DNA of 50,594 nucleotides from Muribaculaceae bacterium. Its GTDB lineage: Bacteria; Bacteroidota; Bacteroidia; Bacteroidales; Muribaculaceae. The translations under genes and the position numbers were made by a program. Below, one piece after another: positions 20,776 to 31,777 of this stretch. Each line of letters opens with the position of its first letter. Positions within the stretch are counted from its first letter, which is position 1. Where the stretch lies: the NCBI GenBank assembly GCA_029060285.1, contig JAIDUH010000053.1:1-50594 (forward strand). Direction: 5' to 3'. The notes under the pieces are model-generated. The model saw nothing but the letters and a program-made list of their open reading frames with translations, did not search any database and was not told where the DNA came from.

Positions 20776-23076
20776 ATGGCAAAATATCTCAGATATTCAG
20801 GTGAATTCATAAGCCGCGCCGGAATATTGTGGCGCATCGAGATCCTTCAGGATGCCGAGGAGGCATTCCCGGAGGTGGGCGAGCTTACGTTTGAGGCTGA
20901 CTCCCCTCTCCTGATAGAATGGAGCAGGGAGGAGAAGCATGCGACAGTATGCAGCAGCATCGCCACCCTCAAGATCGAGAGCCCGGGAGACCGTACTTAT
21001 GAAGATCTTTACACCATAGCGCCCGGACGGATCAGAATGGACGTATATCGGGAGGACACACTCTATTGGAGCGGTGCCCTGGATCCGGAATTCTATGAGG
21101 AGCCATACGAAAGGGCTGCCAATTACCCGGTATCGCTGACATTCTCCGACTTCGGTGTGCTCGACCGCCTGAAATATGACCTGACAGGATTGCGCACCAT
21201 CAAGGAGATAGTAGACTATGCCATGGCGAGAAGTTTCATAAATTTTGAGGGCATAGAATATCAGGATCTGACAACCACCTACTTTGAGGATGGCACCACA
21301 AAGGCGGATATCAACAAGCTCTCTGTGAGAAGTGACAATTTCTATGACGAGGAAGGTGAGGCATCGACTCTCCGCGAGGTGATCGAGGGGATACTCCAAC
21401 CATTGGCGCTCCGGATAGTGCAGAGATGCGGCAAGATCTTCATCTATGATCTGAACGGCCTCTTCCTGAATGCCGGTGTAAGACAGATAGAATGGGACGG
21501 CAGCTCGAGCACCATGGGGACAGACCGGGTCTACAACAATGCCAAGGTGAATTTCTCTCCATACTCGACGGCAGAACTGCTCTCCGGAGATGTGACATTC
21601 AACGGAGAATATTCCACGGAGATGCATAATCTCACCACTGCCGAGATGAGTTACTACAGTTTCTATCCGGATTACGGGGTAGAGCACAGGCAAGGGAGCA
21701 CATGGGACTATGACCTTATAAACTTCACTATTTTCACAGGCAAAGGAGAAGGCTTAGGATATCTTAACCCCAAAGCCCGGTATTTCCACATTCTCCCCAT
21801 GGTAGGAGGCCCGTCTGAATGTGACGGGATCGCCTGGGGATTTTGCGTCGGCCACGGAGCAATAACACCTGCGGCGACGCGTCATAAAATGAATTCCACC
21901 ACACATGCACAAAACGCTGTACTGATGCGCACCAATAAGGTATTCCTTCCCAAGCTGAGTGAGGCGGACCAAAAAGCTTATTACATACGCCTGACATTGG
22001 AGATGCTCCTTGACCCGCGCTACAATCCCTTCTCGAGCGCGGACGATAAGAAAAAAGACACAAACGAGGAATCCAACTACAAGAAGGTAAAGACCATGAC
22101 CGGATGGGCATTTGTGCCTATAGCTGTGACACTCTATGACAACAACGGAAATCCCACATGGCATTATGACAACGCCGGCATCGCCAAGTTCGCCACTCAC
22201 GGAAGCATTGCATATTCCAAGGGGGAATGGAATGCAGGAGGCGCTTCTTTCGGAGATGCATGGCTTGAGTATTACAATGTCAACGATCAGGAAGAGGATA
22301 CCGGAATATTGGGGTGGAAAGCCAATCGGCATACAGTGGGGCGTCCGGACACAGTGTTGAGGTGCAATCCGGATCAATTTAAAAACGGCATCAGCTCCTT
22401 CTATTTTTACGACAGTTTCAAGCAGATGGCAGACGGCCAGTATATCCCTTACCCTCCTGAAGGAGGATATCTTGAGGTTACTGTCTATGCCGGGGTGAAT
22501 TGCTATGATTATGGCGAGAAGATATCCTTGATCGATGCACTGAACAAAAAGGATACGAGTTTTGAGACTACCCAGAAATGGGATGCAGAGAGCCTCTACG
22601 AAAAGATCAGATGGCATCTCTATAAAGCACCTAAGCTCGAGATCGTAAAAAACAACCTGGTGTTTGATGAGGCAGAGCTTGACGACATAGAATATAGCGG
22701 ATATTTAAATCAAGATGCGATGGAAGAGGTAAGCATCGATACGATCTGCGGGACCTCCGACAAGATCTGCCCTACTGCCAAAGGAATCTTCTACCGGACT
22801 TCAGATAATCTCCAGCTCAAGAAACTTCATCGCGCCGGAGTGACAGATCATCCGGAGAACCTTCTGATCGGCACGGTCTACAGCCAATATGCCGACCGCA
22901 AGACCACCCTCGAGGGGGAATGCCGGCTCGATCCTTCGGGAGTGACCGCCTACTCCGAGATCAACCAGGGAGACAAGAAGTTTTTGCTTGCCGGGGAGAC
23001 CCAGGATGCCATCGCAGACACCACGGACGCCACTTTCATAGAGTTTCGTCCGGACGAATATGAAGCAGAGAAGTGA
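20776..23076 (+). CDS. Distal tail / baseplate hub protein
   Basis: A 766-residue protein directly after the tape measure. The N-terminal part (M-A-K-Y-L-R-Y-S-G-E-F-I-S-R-A-G-I-L-W-R-I-E-I-L) is of the type seen in Bacteroides phage distal tail proteins, followed by a Dit/Tal-like region and a large beta-rich C-terminal half. It should form the tail tip and carry the fibres. No enzymatic motif is recognised. The fibre start lies 2 bases after its stop. Confidence 0.7.
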   Translation: MAKYLRYSGEFISRAGILWRIEILQDAEEAFPEVGELTFEADSPLLIEWSREEKHATVCSSIATLKIESPGDRTYEDLYTIAPGRIRMDVYREDTLYWSGALDPEFYEEPYERAANYPVSLTFSDFGVLDRLKYDLTGLRTIKEIVDYAMARSFINFEGIEYQDLTTTYFEDGTTKADINKLSVRSDNFYDEEGEASTLREVIEGILQPLALRIVQRCGKIFIYDLNGLFLNAGVRQIEWDGSSSTMGTDRVYNNAKVNFSPYSTAELLSGDVTFNGEYSTEMHNLTTAEMSYYSFYPDYGVEHRQGSTWDYDLINFTIFTGKGEGLGYLNPKARYFHILPMVGGPSECDGIAWGFCVGHGAITPAATRHKMNSTTHAQNAVLMRTNKVFLPKLSEADQKAYYIRLTLEMLLDPRYNPFSSADDKKKDTNEESNYKKVKTMTGWAFVPIAVTLYDNNGNPTWHYDNAGIAKFATHGSIAYSKGEWNAGGASFGDAWLEYYNVNDQEEDTGILGWKANRHTVGRPDTVLRCNPDQFKNGISSFYFYDSFKQMADGQYIPYPPEGGYLEVTVYAGVNCYDYGEKISLIDALNKKDTSFETTQKWDAESLYEKIRWHLYKAPKLEIVKNNLVFDEAELDDIEYSGYLNQDAMEEVSIDTICGTSDKICPTAKGIFYRTSDNLQLKKLHRAGVTDHPENLLIGTVYSQYADRKTTLEGECRLDPSGVTAYSEINQGDKKFLLAGETQDAIADTTDATFIEFRPDEYEAEK

Positions 23077-23078
23077 CC

Positions 23079-26000
23079 ATGGAGAAAAAATATATATCGG
23101 AAATATTCAGCCGTTCGCCACGCCCGCGCAGCAAGCGACTCCGGCAGCAAGGCATAGGGGGATTGATGAAAGGAAACACTGTGGTCACTGCAGGTGCTTC
23201 CGGAGAATACCATACCCATCCCAACAAGACTGCACTCGATCAGATCTCCACTGATGAGGAAGGATATCTTTATCTAACGCATACTCAAGAAGAGGATGGG
23301 AATGACGTTTCAGTCATCGAGAAGGTAAAGTCAGGATATGCCGACGAAGCCAATCATTCAGCACTTGCAGATCTTGCGAAAGACCTGACTGAAGACAGTC
23401 CCACGGCGAGACTGATCCGGGGAATATTAGGAAACTTCATACCGATGACAAAGACCGGGAATACACTCTCGGATACCACCTGGATTGACATCGATATGGG
23501 GACTCCCCTCTTTGCCGTGAAGTCGCTGAAAGGTTTTTATTCGGAGGAGTTCCTGTCGGCTCGAGGTCTGAATCCCTTTGCTGAAGATGCTCCTGCAGGT
23601 ATCGATGAGGCAATGCTTGCCCAATATCTGATCACCAACAACTATGCAAAGAAGAGCGACATCCCTTCACTGGCAGACTATGCAAAAAAATCGGATATCC
23701 CTTCGCTTGACAGCTATGCGAAGAAATCGGACATCCCATCGCTTGCGGGTTATGCCAAAACGACAGACATTCAAGATTGGGTGCTCGGTAAGCACTACCT
23801 TACGGACCATCAGACCATCTACAAGCTGACATTCCAATCGGGGACTTTCTCTGCCAAGACCTACACCCCGAACTCAGGGACTCAGACGGTCAACATCCCG
23901 ACGACGACAAGCCATATCACTGAGGGGTCAAGACTGTACTTCACGGACGCGAGGGCACAGGCGGCTCTTGCAAGCACTGTCTCTGACCTTAACACTGCCA
24001 TCGGCACTAAGCTGCCGACTGCCACTTTCGACACTTTCAAGAGCGGGTATGACACTTGGAAAGCCACGGTTGACGCTTTCGTGACGAAGTTCAGCTCTAT
24101 GTTTGAGAAAGAAGCCGACTCTTCATTGCCGAAAGGTTTCCGCATCAAGGCTCTGTTCGGTCTATATTCCGACTCGTTCCTTTCGGCAAGAGGGATGAAC
24201 GCTAATGGCGGAGGTGGGGGCAATTTCGGTTTGATGAAGGACTGGCCTTCGTCTGCTCCCGACAAGAACGGCACGGATGCTTTGGGCGCATATTTGGGTT
24301 GGGGTCTGAAACAGGCGATAGCTGACGCGAACACGCGCATAGACAACCTGCCTACGACCTCAGTGAACCCATACGCCCTGACGATACAGAAGAACGGCAC
24401 TACGGTCGCCACATACGACGGCTCGTCGGCAGTGACCGCCAACATCACTGTGCCTACAAATGTGTCGGAACTGACCAACACCACGCTGTTGAAGATTGAC
24501 GGAAGCAACGGCACACAAGCCGGGGCGTCGGCTCTCATGCGCAAATTGACAGAAGCAACCGGAGACGTGACGGACACGACTATGTTTGTCACAAGCTACT
24601 TCACTCCGTCTGACACGAATAACCTTTTCTACCGCAGGTCTGCCATAAGATTATGGAACTACATCAAGGGCAAGACAGACGCCCTCTATCAGCCTTTGGA
24701 GGACGGCAAGGGTCTTTCCGCGAATGACTTCTCGGACGCTCTGCTCACAAAACTGAACGGCATAGAAGCGGGGGCGAACAAGTATGTGCATCCGACGAAT
24801 GGGGCGAACACCACCGTAAGCGCGGCAAGCGGCAAGGTGCTCTCGTCAATAACGGTCAATTCTCTCGGACACGTGACCTCGGTGGCGAGCAAGACGCTTG
24901 CGATCAGCGAGATTTCGGGGTTGCAGACGGCTTTGGACGCGAAGGTGGCTAAGGCCGGGGACACCATGACCGGGACGCTGACAATCAGCATAGGCACCGC
25001 ATCGGTGAACCATCTTGCATTCTCGAGGGCTTCCTGGAACTACATCACGGCGTCTTCCGCAGGAGGGTTGCTTGTGTTCGGCACAAATGGCGTGGCACCA
25101 TCATCGACGAGCGGAACGCTTTACCTTGAAGGCAAGAACGGCAGACCGGGGCAGAACAATGTCGGCACATGGGGCACGTCGTCGCTCAGATGGAGCAACG
25201 TCTATTCTGTCTTAGGAAATTTCAGCGGGTTGATAACCGCAAGTGGAGGAATAGAGATAGCTTCCGGGAAGAAGCTTAAGATAGGGTCTGTAACCATTGA
25301 GGAAGTTGACGGTAATCTTTATATCGATAAGGGTATATACTCCGATTCGTTCGTCAGCGCGAGGGGCAAGAACTCCGACGGCTCGGGAGGGGGTGGATTG
25401 ATTGAGAATGTATACAAGAGCACCGACCTCAATAAGACATTCTCTGACAGTACACTGACAGATACATTTAATGCTTACACGATTAAAAGCATCAACGACA
25501 GGTTGAAGACCGTAGAGGGGAAGAACTACCTTGACGCCCTTGCCATATCCACTACCGGAAGTGGGAATGCCATCACTGCCGTCACTCAGTCTGCCGACAA
25601 GAAGACACTGACGTTCACCAAGGGCACGACGTTCGCAACGTCTTCTTCGCTCACTTCGCACACGTCCAACACCACCGTACACATCACGGCGGCAGAGCGC
25701 ACGAAGTGGAACACCACATCGACGAACCTTGACACGATCCTCGGAAGCAACGCCGACAACGTGATAAACAAGTGGGACGAGATTGTGGCGTTCCTTGATA
25801 CGTATACGGAGGCTGACACGCTTGCCAACCTGCTCTCAAATAAGGTGTCGAAGTCGGGGGATACTATGACAGGGGCTCTGATATTGACATCGGGTTCAGC
25901 CCATGCATATGATAAGTCTGCCCTCAGTTTCATCAAGACAGGCACAACGACCGAACAGGCGCGAATCGGCACAGATACAAGCAACGGACTTGGTCTATAC

Positions 26001-29000
26001 GCTACAGGCAAGTTATATCTGCGCCCCAATGTAACGCTCGGCTCGTCGTCCACCAACGGCATAGTTCTCTCGTCTACTGATTTCACATACAACGGCAACG
26101 ACGTGCTCCATATGGGCAACTATGCGACGAAGCTTGACGAAAGGTACGTGACGCTTTCTACTGCGCAGACAATCACTGGCACAAAGACTTTCAATCTCAT
26201 TAAGGTAGCCGATGGAGGATATGGCGCAGAGCGTCCGTCAACAGGAATTGCAGTGAACGGTATCCTTGGCACTATGGCAGGAAATGACCAATGGGCTATC
26301 TTCGGCTATGGCACGGCTTCTGACTCGGGTTATTTGGAAATCGCCACCGGCGACAACGGCAATGAGCCTATATATGTCGGGCAGTACAATGGTGGATCGC
26401 CCATGTCTACGGCATCTACGCGGAAGCACGGCATAACATTGATGAATGCAAACGGCAATCAGATACTGAATGACACATCGGTAAATGTCTTGACTATCAG
26501 AAGTACAAGCGCATCAAATCACATTGCATTTTCAAGAGAAGGTGCAAACTATTTTACTGCGCCTTCCAACGGATACTTCTGCTTCTTGCCCAACGGCAAG
26601 ACATTGGCTGTCGCAAATGCCGACCTCATAGTTGCGGCAAACGAGGTAAGACCGGGAACGACGAACGTCGTAAGTCTCGGAACGTCGTCATTGCGTTGGA
26701 AGAACGTTTATTCCGTGCTCGGTAACTTCTCGGGTCTGATAACGGCAAGTGCAGGCATCAAGATAGGCGAAGCGACAATCACATACGATTCGGCTACAGG
26801 TATGCTTCACTCCGATAAAGGTTTCTACTCAGACGGAGCGGTTTCGGCACGTGGCGCGAATACGTCGGGCGGTGCAAGCGGCGGCGGACTTATTCAGACC
26901 GTCTACGGAAGCAAGGACTTGGGGAAGACGTTCACGGACACGCTCACGGACACTTTCAATGCGTATACCATCAATAAGATTTGGAACGAGAAGCTCAATG
27001 CTTCGGACGCGGCCAATTTGTATCAGCCGAAAGGGAACTACCTTACAAGCCATCAGTCGCTTGCCAACTATGTCACACTCAACACTGCGCAGACGATAAC
27101 GGCGCAGAAGACATTCACGGCAGACATCGTGATGGGCACGAGCCACTATATCTACGGAGTGAAGGAGACAAGCGGTGCAATTGCCTACTTCAACGGCACG
27201 CGTACCGTGCTTGGAAGCATAGGTGCGTCAACCACTGCGGCAACGTTGCTGAGAAGCAAGACAGGACACGCGGAGATCAGCGACGGTACAAATACTTATA
27301 ATGTGCTTGACACTGGTAACTACACAGACACGCTTGACTCCCGATATGTGAAGAAATCCGGTGACACCATGACCGGGACTGTCACGTCCTTGCTTACTCT
27401 CAATAGCTCATCGACAAGTCTCTACACATCAATCCGTTTTCAGAAGAACGGCAATTATGGCGCAGGAATAGCCGGTAAAGACGGCTTTGAATATCTATAC
27501 CGAATAAACACAGGCTTCACTGCCGGATATAAAATTTGGGATGAAGGCAACGACGGCTCGGGTTCGGGTCTTGACGCGGATTTGTTGGACGGTCTCCACT
27601 CATCGTCGTTTGCAAGGGGCGGCGCAGTTTCATATCAAGCTGGCAACGGCTCAAACAACTCTCGCACGGCAGGGTGGATTAGGATAGCAACCGCTTCGAA
27701 TTATCGCTCTTACGGGATAATTTCTGTTAGCAACTCTTACCATGACGGTGCGACATCGGGTGTGACATTTGTTGTCAATGCTGGATATACCACGAGCAGA
27801 TGTATTCTTACTCAGATTGGAGGATACAGTGCGGGGCTTTTCACAAAAGCAAGAATAGTTTATCCATCAAGTAATTCAGGAAACATTTACATAGAAGTAT
27901 TCTATAACACTACATCAGGAAGAAATACACTTGAATTGCGACTTGCAAATTCTTACGCCATGTCATTGCTGACAGAGTTCACTGAGGGGAGCATACCCGA
28001 CGGCTATACTACGAAAGAACTTGAATTTACCAACGGAATATCCGCGCCCACGTTCCTCGGTGCATTGTCGGGTAACGCATCCTCCGCCACGAAGCTTCAT
28101 ACCTCCCGCACCCTTTGGGGACAAGATTTTGACGGCTCGGCTAATGTTAGCGGAGATATGACCAATGTGGGAGCTATCAATGCATCGGGCAGTATCAAAA
28201 TATCAAGTTCAGCAGAAAGGTCAGTTCGAATAACGGTAGGCGATTATAGCGCAGGACTCGACGTATCTACAAGTGGCAACAAAGGTATTTGGGATTGGAC
28301 TGCAAGTGCTTGGCTTATCGCATCCAATGCCAACAACAACACTTTCCTTAATGTCGGCAATGTCGGCATCGGCACGACAACGCCGTCAGAAAAACTTCAG
28401 GTCTTGGGCACCACAAGGACTTCCTATCTGATAATCGGGGGCACGTCAGCACAATCGCATATCGCATTCTCGCGAGCCAATTGGAATTACATTACTGCCC
28501 CAGAAGATGGGAGTATCGCCTTTGTTGCTAACGGCAAAGCGGTTGGAGGCGCTACAACGGATTTGCTTGTGGCAGACGGACAAATAAGACCGGGCAATCA
28601 GAACAACGCTGTGGAACTCGGTTCGACATCGTACAGATGGAAGAACGTAATCTCCGTATTGGGCAACTTCTCGGGGACAATTTCGTCGTCAAAGGTATCA
28701 TCTACATACCTCGGAGGAAGCCAAGGGAATGCCATAATCAACTCGACGGCATCCGCAGGGTCATACGTGATGCTCGCCAAGATGAACTCCACCAACGGAT
28801 ATTTCACGCACGGAACATATCTGACGCGGTATGAGCTTCACTACACCGCCAAGACAACGGTTGACGCTGAGACAAATTCAGTGACGCACAACATCACGCT
28901 CCTTGACGAGACAGGTCTGACAAAGGTGAAGAAACTGAAAATCGGCTCGATCACGCTCGAGGACGTGGGCGGAAACCTACATATTGACAAGGGTGTGTAC

Positions 29001-31775
29001 TCGGATTCATTTGTCAGCGCAAGGGGAGCAAATTCAAGCGGATCGTCGGGAGGGAGCGCGTTCAGCCTTATGCGCACGTGGGACAATGCACAGAAAGACA
29101 ATGGCAATACGGAATATGCGCTCGGTGCTAATCTCGGGTGGGCATTGTATAACGACAAGGCGGACAAGGCTACGACGCTCGCAGGCTACGGCATCACGAA
29201 CGCCTACACCAAGGCGGAAGTTGACACGAAGCTCACCAACGGCTCAGTCACCAAGGTAGGGACTGCCACGGTGGGAAGCACCACTAAGCCGATTTACCTT
29301 AACGCAGGGACTCCGACGGCATCGAACGCCACGGTGGGAAGCGCGACCAAGCCCATCTTCCTCTCGTCGGGCACGGTGACGGCGTGTTCCTACACTTTCG
29401 GGAATGCTTCGGGGAACGCTCCAATCAGCAACGGCACGGTGAATACCAACCTCTATGCACAATATGTTTCTAATATTGTGGCAAGGGCAATGACGGCAGA
29501 CGATGACTATGACACACTCTCTAATTTCAGTGGCGCAAAGTCAAGCGGATTTGTAGCTTGCAACACAAGTTCTTTGTCAACGCTTGACGGCATCGGAACT
29601 TATTCGACTCTTGTGATTTTGGGTCACGGCAACAGGGTGTTCCAGTTGCAGAGCCGAGCTTTCGCATCAGGGGATAACCGTCTCAAATGGCGTTCGGTTA
29701 AAGACAACGGTGCATCCGCTTCGGTGAGATACACTTTCAGTGATTGGCAGTCCATAGCCTTCACGGACTCCAACGTAGCCTCCGCGACGAATGCGGATAT
29801 GCTCGACAGTAGACACGCGACGGCATTTATGTATTCAGAGAACAAAGGTAGCACAGATTTGAATACTCTGACACAGAGTGGCGTGTACCGTCTTGACGCA
29901 TCTAACGACAACCTGCCCTCGGACACCTATAAATATTCTCAGTTGCTTGTACTTCACGGAAGTGGCGATACCATAGCGCAGATGTGTTTTTCCTATTCAA
30001 CAAGCGGTCGCATCGCGGTTCGATCGGGCAACCCTAAGGAGGTAAAACCGAGCTCAACCAACAATTGGGGCGCGTGGAAAACATTGGCTCTCACATCAGA
30101 CAACGTGGCATCCGCGACCGTCCTTCAGACCACAAGGAAGATTTGGGGGCAGGATTTCAATGGCGCGGCTAATGTGACAGGAGATATGTCAAACGTGGGT
30201 GACATCACATTCCAGACAGGCGCATCTTCGCGAAAGATTTCCATATCCAAGAACGGGACATTCAAGTTCACGGCAGGGACTTCTGGATGGGCTTGGGGAT
30301 TGCAATCATATGCATCAGATGAAGCGACCCTTCTGGGATACGCGGCAGGCTCATACGGCTCAAAAGATACACTGACCTACCATTTCTACGGAGGCAATTA
30401 TGACACTCCGTCAATGGTAATATTGCCAAATGGGCATATCGGAATCAACCGTACCGACCCTGCATATTATCTTGATGTCAGCGGCTCAATACGCGCCACC
30501 ACCCAGCTCATCACACCCCTCGTCACAAGCACAGCCGCCCTTAAGCTCAATGCCGCGACCGAGGTGCAGATAAAGTACAACAACACCGACAATCAGTCTG
30601 TGGTGCTCAACTCCACGGCGTTCAAGCCATTCACTGCCGCCACCAACAACATCAACCTCGGGACATCCACGGCGGTTTGGAAAAATGTCTACGCCCGGAA
30701 CTACACCTCGGACACCACCGCGTATCTCTCAAGCGGGTCGGCGACGACAAGCATAATCTTCCGCCTTGGCACCACTGAGAAGATGCGCATACTCCAGCCC
30801 AACGGATATGTGGGGATCAACATGTCAGCACCCACGCATCAACTTGACGTGAACGGCACTGCACGAATCAAGGACAAGTTCGTGGTCAGCTCATTCGACA
30901 ACTACGACTCGTCCACGGCTCTTGACGGAGTGTATGCAGGAATCACGATGAACTCGAGCGAGAGCGTGGCTTCACTGACTATGGGCACCAATGGGGGACG
31001 TGCCATGATAGCGTTCTCGGACACAAAGAAATCGGGAGGGGCGTCGGCCTTGATGTATTCGACAAGCGACACTGATAATACTTTGACTGTGACGGGAATT
31101 ACAAAGCTGGTAGACAAGTCCACCAAGTTCAGCTTGAAATATGCGAATGCAACCGATTATTTCACACGCGAGTCCTATGCGGGAAATTCGTGGGCAAACG
31201 GCTACGGGGCATACAACACCGCCATCACCGACAACGACAAGCAAACGCCGCTCATCGTCGCATACCGCGCAGGGCAGACTCCGTCGGCGACCGGGGAAAA
31301 CAGGCTCTTCTCGTTCGAGCTGTACAACAGCGGTTCCCATATCAGATGGTATTTTGCAGGCAAATACAGATTCCAGTGGAAGTCAGAGGGGGTCTTCTAT
31401 GCATCGGGAGGAATGTACTCCGACGGATACGTGTCGGCGAGGGGTCAGAACACCAGCTCTGACGCCCGGCTGAAACGGAACGTCACTCCGTTTGAGATTG
31501 CGCTGCATAAGATAGCCAATGCGCCAAGTGTGTGCTTTGACTGGAATAATGGGGGGCGTGATGTCGGATCGATAGCCCAGTATTGGCAAGGAGTGAATCC
31601 GCTCCTGACTCCGAAAGGACCCGACGGTTACCTGACATTGCAGTACGGCAAGACGGCGTTGCTGAGTGTGATTTCGGTGGCAAAGAAAGTCATGAGCCAT
31701 GAGGAAAGGATTGCGGAGTTGGAGAGAGAGAACAAGGAACTTAAACATAAGATTGAAATTTTGGAAAGGAGGTGA
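23079..31775 (+). CDS. Giant tail fibre with repeated modules and C-terminal S74 chaperone
   Basis: A 2,898-residue fibre from the ATG at 23079. Three 12-residue repeats Y-A-K-K-S-D-I-P-S-L lie at about 189-224. The pattern Y-S-(D/E)-x-x-x-S-A-R-G occurs six times, at about 154, 363, 754, 1250, 1974 and 2780; the last runs into S-S-D-A-R-L-K at 2793-2799, the start of a C-terminal S74 chaperone that is probably self-cleaved at S2794. Other repeats are G-D-T-M-T-G (three times), L-D-V-x-G (three) and W-G-Q-D-F (two). A pyocin-knob-like segment lies near 2260-2338 (D-L-N-T-L-T-Q-S-G-V-Y-R). It should form the trimeric host-binding fibre. A coiled coil (E-R-I-A-E-L-E-R-E-N-K-E-L) ends the protein. 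Confidence 0.88.
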   Translation: MEKKYISEIFSRSPRPRSKRLRQQGIGGLMKGNTVVTAGASGEYHTHPNKTALDQISTDEEGYLYLTHTQEEDGNDVSVIEKVKSGYADEANHSALADLAKDLTEDSPTARLIRGILGNFIPMTKTGNTLSDTTWIDIDMGTPLFAVKSLKGFYSEEFLSARGLNPFAEDAPAGIDEAMLAQYLITNNYAKKSDIPSLADYAKKSDIPSLDSYAKKSDIPSLAGYAKTTDIQDWVLGKHYLTDHQTIYKLTFQSGTFSAKTYTPNSGTQTVNIPTTTSHITEGSRLYFTDARAQAALASTVSDLNTAIGTKLPTATFDTFKSGYDTWKATVDAFVTKFSSMFEKEADSSLPKGFRIKALFGLYSDSFLSARGMNANGGGGGNFGLMKDWPSSAPDKNGTDALGAYLGWGLKQAIADANTRIDNLPTTSVNPYALTIQKNGTTVATYDGSSAVTANITVPTNVSELTNTTLLKIDGSNGTQAGASALMRKLTEATGDVTDTTMFVTSYFTPSDTNNLFYRRSAIRLWNYIKGKTDALYQPLEDGKGLSANDFSDALLTKLNGIEAGANKYVHPTNGANTTVSAASGKVLSSITVNSLGHVTSVASKTLAISEISGLQTALDAKVAKAGDTMTGTLTISIGTASVNHLAFSRASWNYITASSAGGLLVFGTNGVAPSSTSGTLYLEGKNGRPGQNNVGTWGTSSLRWSNVYSVLGNFSGLITASGGIEIASGKKLKIGSVTIEEVDGNLYIDKGIYSDSFVSARGKNSDGSGGGGLIENVYKSTDLNKTFSDSTLTDTFNAYTIKSINDRLKTVEGKNYLDALAISTTGSGNAITAVTQSADKKTLTFTKGTTFATSSSLTSHTSNTTVHITAAERTKWNTTSTNLDTILGSNADNVINKWDEIVAFLDTYTEADTLANLLSNKVSKSGDTMTGALILTSGSAHAYDKSALSFIKTGTTTEQARIGTDTSNGLGLYATGKLYLRPNVTLGSSSTNGIVLSSTDFTYNGNDVLHMGNYATKLDERYVTLSTAQTITGTKTFNLIKVADGGYGAERPSTGIAVNGILGTMAGNDQWAIFGYGTASDSGYLEIATGDNGNEPIYVGQYNGGSPMSTASTRKHGITLMNANGNQILNDTSVNVLTIRSTSASNHIAFSREGANYFTAPSNGYFCFLPNGKTLAVANADLIVAANEVRPGTTNVVSLGTSSLRWKNVYSVLGNFSGLITASAGIKIGEATITYDSATGMLHSDKGFYSDGAVSARGANTSGGASGGGLIQTVYGSKDLGKTFTDTLTDTFNAYTINKIWNEKLNASDAANLYQPKGNYLTSHQSLANYVTLNTAQTITAQKTFTADIVMGTSHYIYGVKETSGAIAYFNGTRTVLGSIGASTTAATLLRSKTGHAEISDGTNTYNVLDTGNYTDTLDSRYVKKSGDTMTGTVTSLLTLNSSSTSLYTSIRFQKNGNYGAGIAGKDGFEYLYRINTGFTAGYKIWDEGNDGSGSGLDADLLDGLHSSSFARGGAVSYQAGNGSNNSRTAGWIRIATASNYRSYGIISVSNSYHDGATSGVTFVVNAGYTTSRCILTQIGGYSAGLFTKARIVYPSSNSGNIYIEVFYNTTSGRNTLELRLANSYAMSLLTEFTEGSIPDGYTTKELEFTNGISAPTFLGALSGNASSATKLHTSRTLWGQDFDGSANVSGDMTNVGAINASGSIKISSSAERSVRITVGDYSAGLDVSTSGNKGIWDWTASAWLIASNANNNTFLNVGNVGIGTTTPSEKLQVLGTTRTSYLIIGGTSAQSHIAFSRANWNYITAPEDGSIAFVANGKAVGGATTDLLVADGQIRPGNQNNAVELGSTSYRWKNVISVLGNFSGTISSSKVSSTYLGGSQGNAIINSTASAGSYVMLAKMNSTNGYFTHGTYLTRYELHYTAKTTVDAETNSVTHNITLLDETGLTKVKKLKIGSITLEDVGGNLHIDKGVYSDSFVSARGANSSGSSGGSAFSLMRTWDNAQKDNGNTEYALGANLGWALYNDKADKATTLAGYGITNAYTKAEVDTKLTNGSVTKVGTATVGSTTKPIYLNAGTPTASNATVGSATKPIFLSSGTVTACSYTFGNASGNAPISNGTVNTNLYAQYVSNIVARAMTADDDYDTLSNFSGAKSSGFVACNTSSLSTLDGIGTYSTLVILGHGNRVFQLQSRAFASGDNRLKWRSVKDNGASASVRYTFSDWQSIAFTDSNVASATNADMLDSRHATAFMYSENKGSTDLNTLTQSGVYRLDASNDNLPSDTYKYSQLLVLHGSGDTIAQMCFSYSTSGRIAVRSGNPKEVKPSSTNNWGAWKTLALTSDNVASATVLQTTRKIWGQDFNGAANVTGDMSNVGDITFQTGASSRKISISKNGTFKFTAGTSGWAWGLQSYASDEATLLGYAAGSYGSKDTLTYHFYGGNYDTPSMVILPNGHIGINRTDPAYYLDVSGSIRATTQLITPLVTSTAALKLNAATEVQIKYNNTDNQSVVLNSTAFKPFTAATNNINLGTSTAVWKNVYARNYTSDTTAYLSSGSATTSIIFRLGTTEKMRILQPNGYVGINMSAPTHQLDVNGTARIKDKFVVSSFDNYDSSTALDGVYAGITMNSSESVASLTMGTNGGRAMIAFSDTKKSGGASALMYSTSDTDNTLTVTGITKLVDKSTKFSLKYANATDYFTRESYAGNSWANGYGAYNTAITDNDKQTPLIVAYRAGQTPSATGENRLFSFELYNSGSHIRWYFAGKYRFQWKSEGVFYASGGMYSDGYVSARGQNTSSDARLKRNVTPFEIALHKIANAPSVCFDWNNGGRDVGSIAQYWQGVNPLLTPKGPDGYLTLQYGKTALLSVISVAKKVMSHEERIAELERENKELKHKIEILERR
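23643..23750 (+). repeat. Three 36-bp coding repeats in the fibre gene
   Basis: Three near-identical 36-bp units encode Y-A-K-K-S-D-I-P-S-L plus two variable residues. A diverged fourth unit begins at 23751 (Y-A-K-T-T-D-I). The repeat lies just after the first S-A-R-G module and may form an extended shaft. Confidence 0.9.
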
Positions 31776-31777
31776 TT

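Noticed and set aside
23882..31748. Many long minus-strand ORFs opposite the fibre gene
   Set aside because: They are hydrophobic or arginine-rich shadows caused by the codon use of the repeated fibre. The plus frame is continuous for 2,898 codons.
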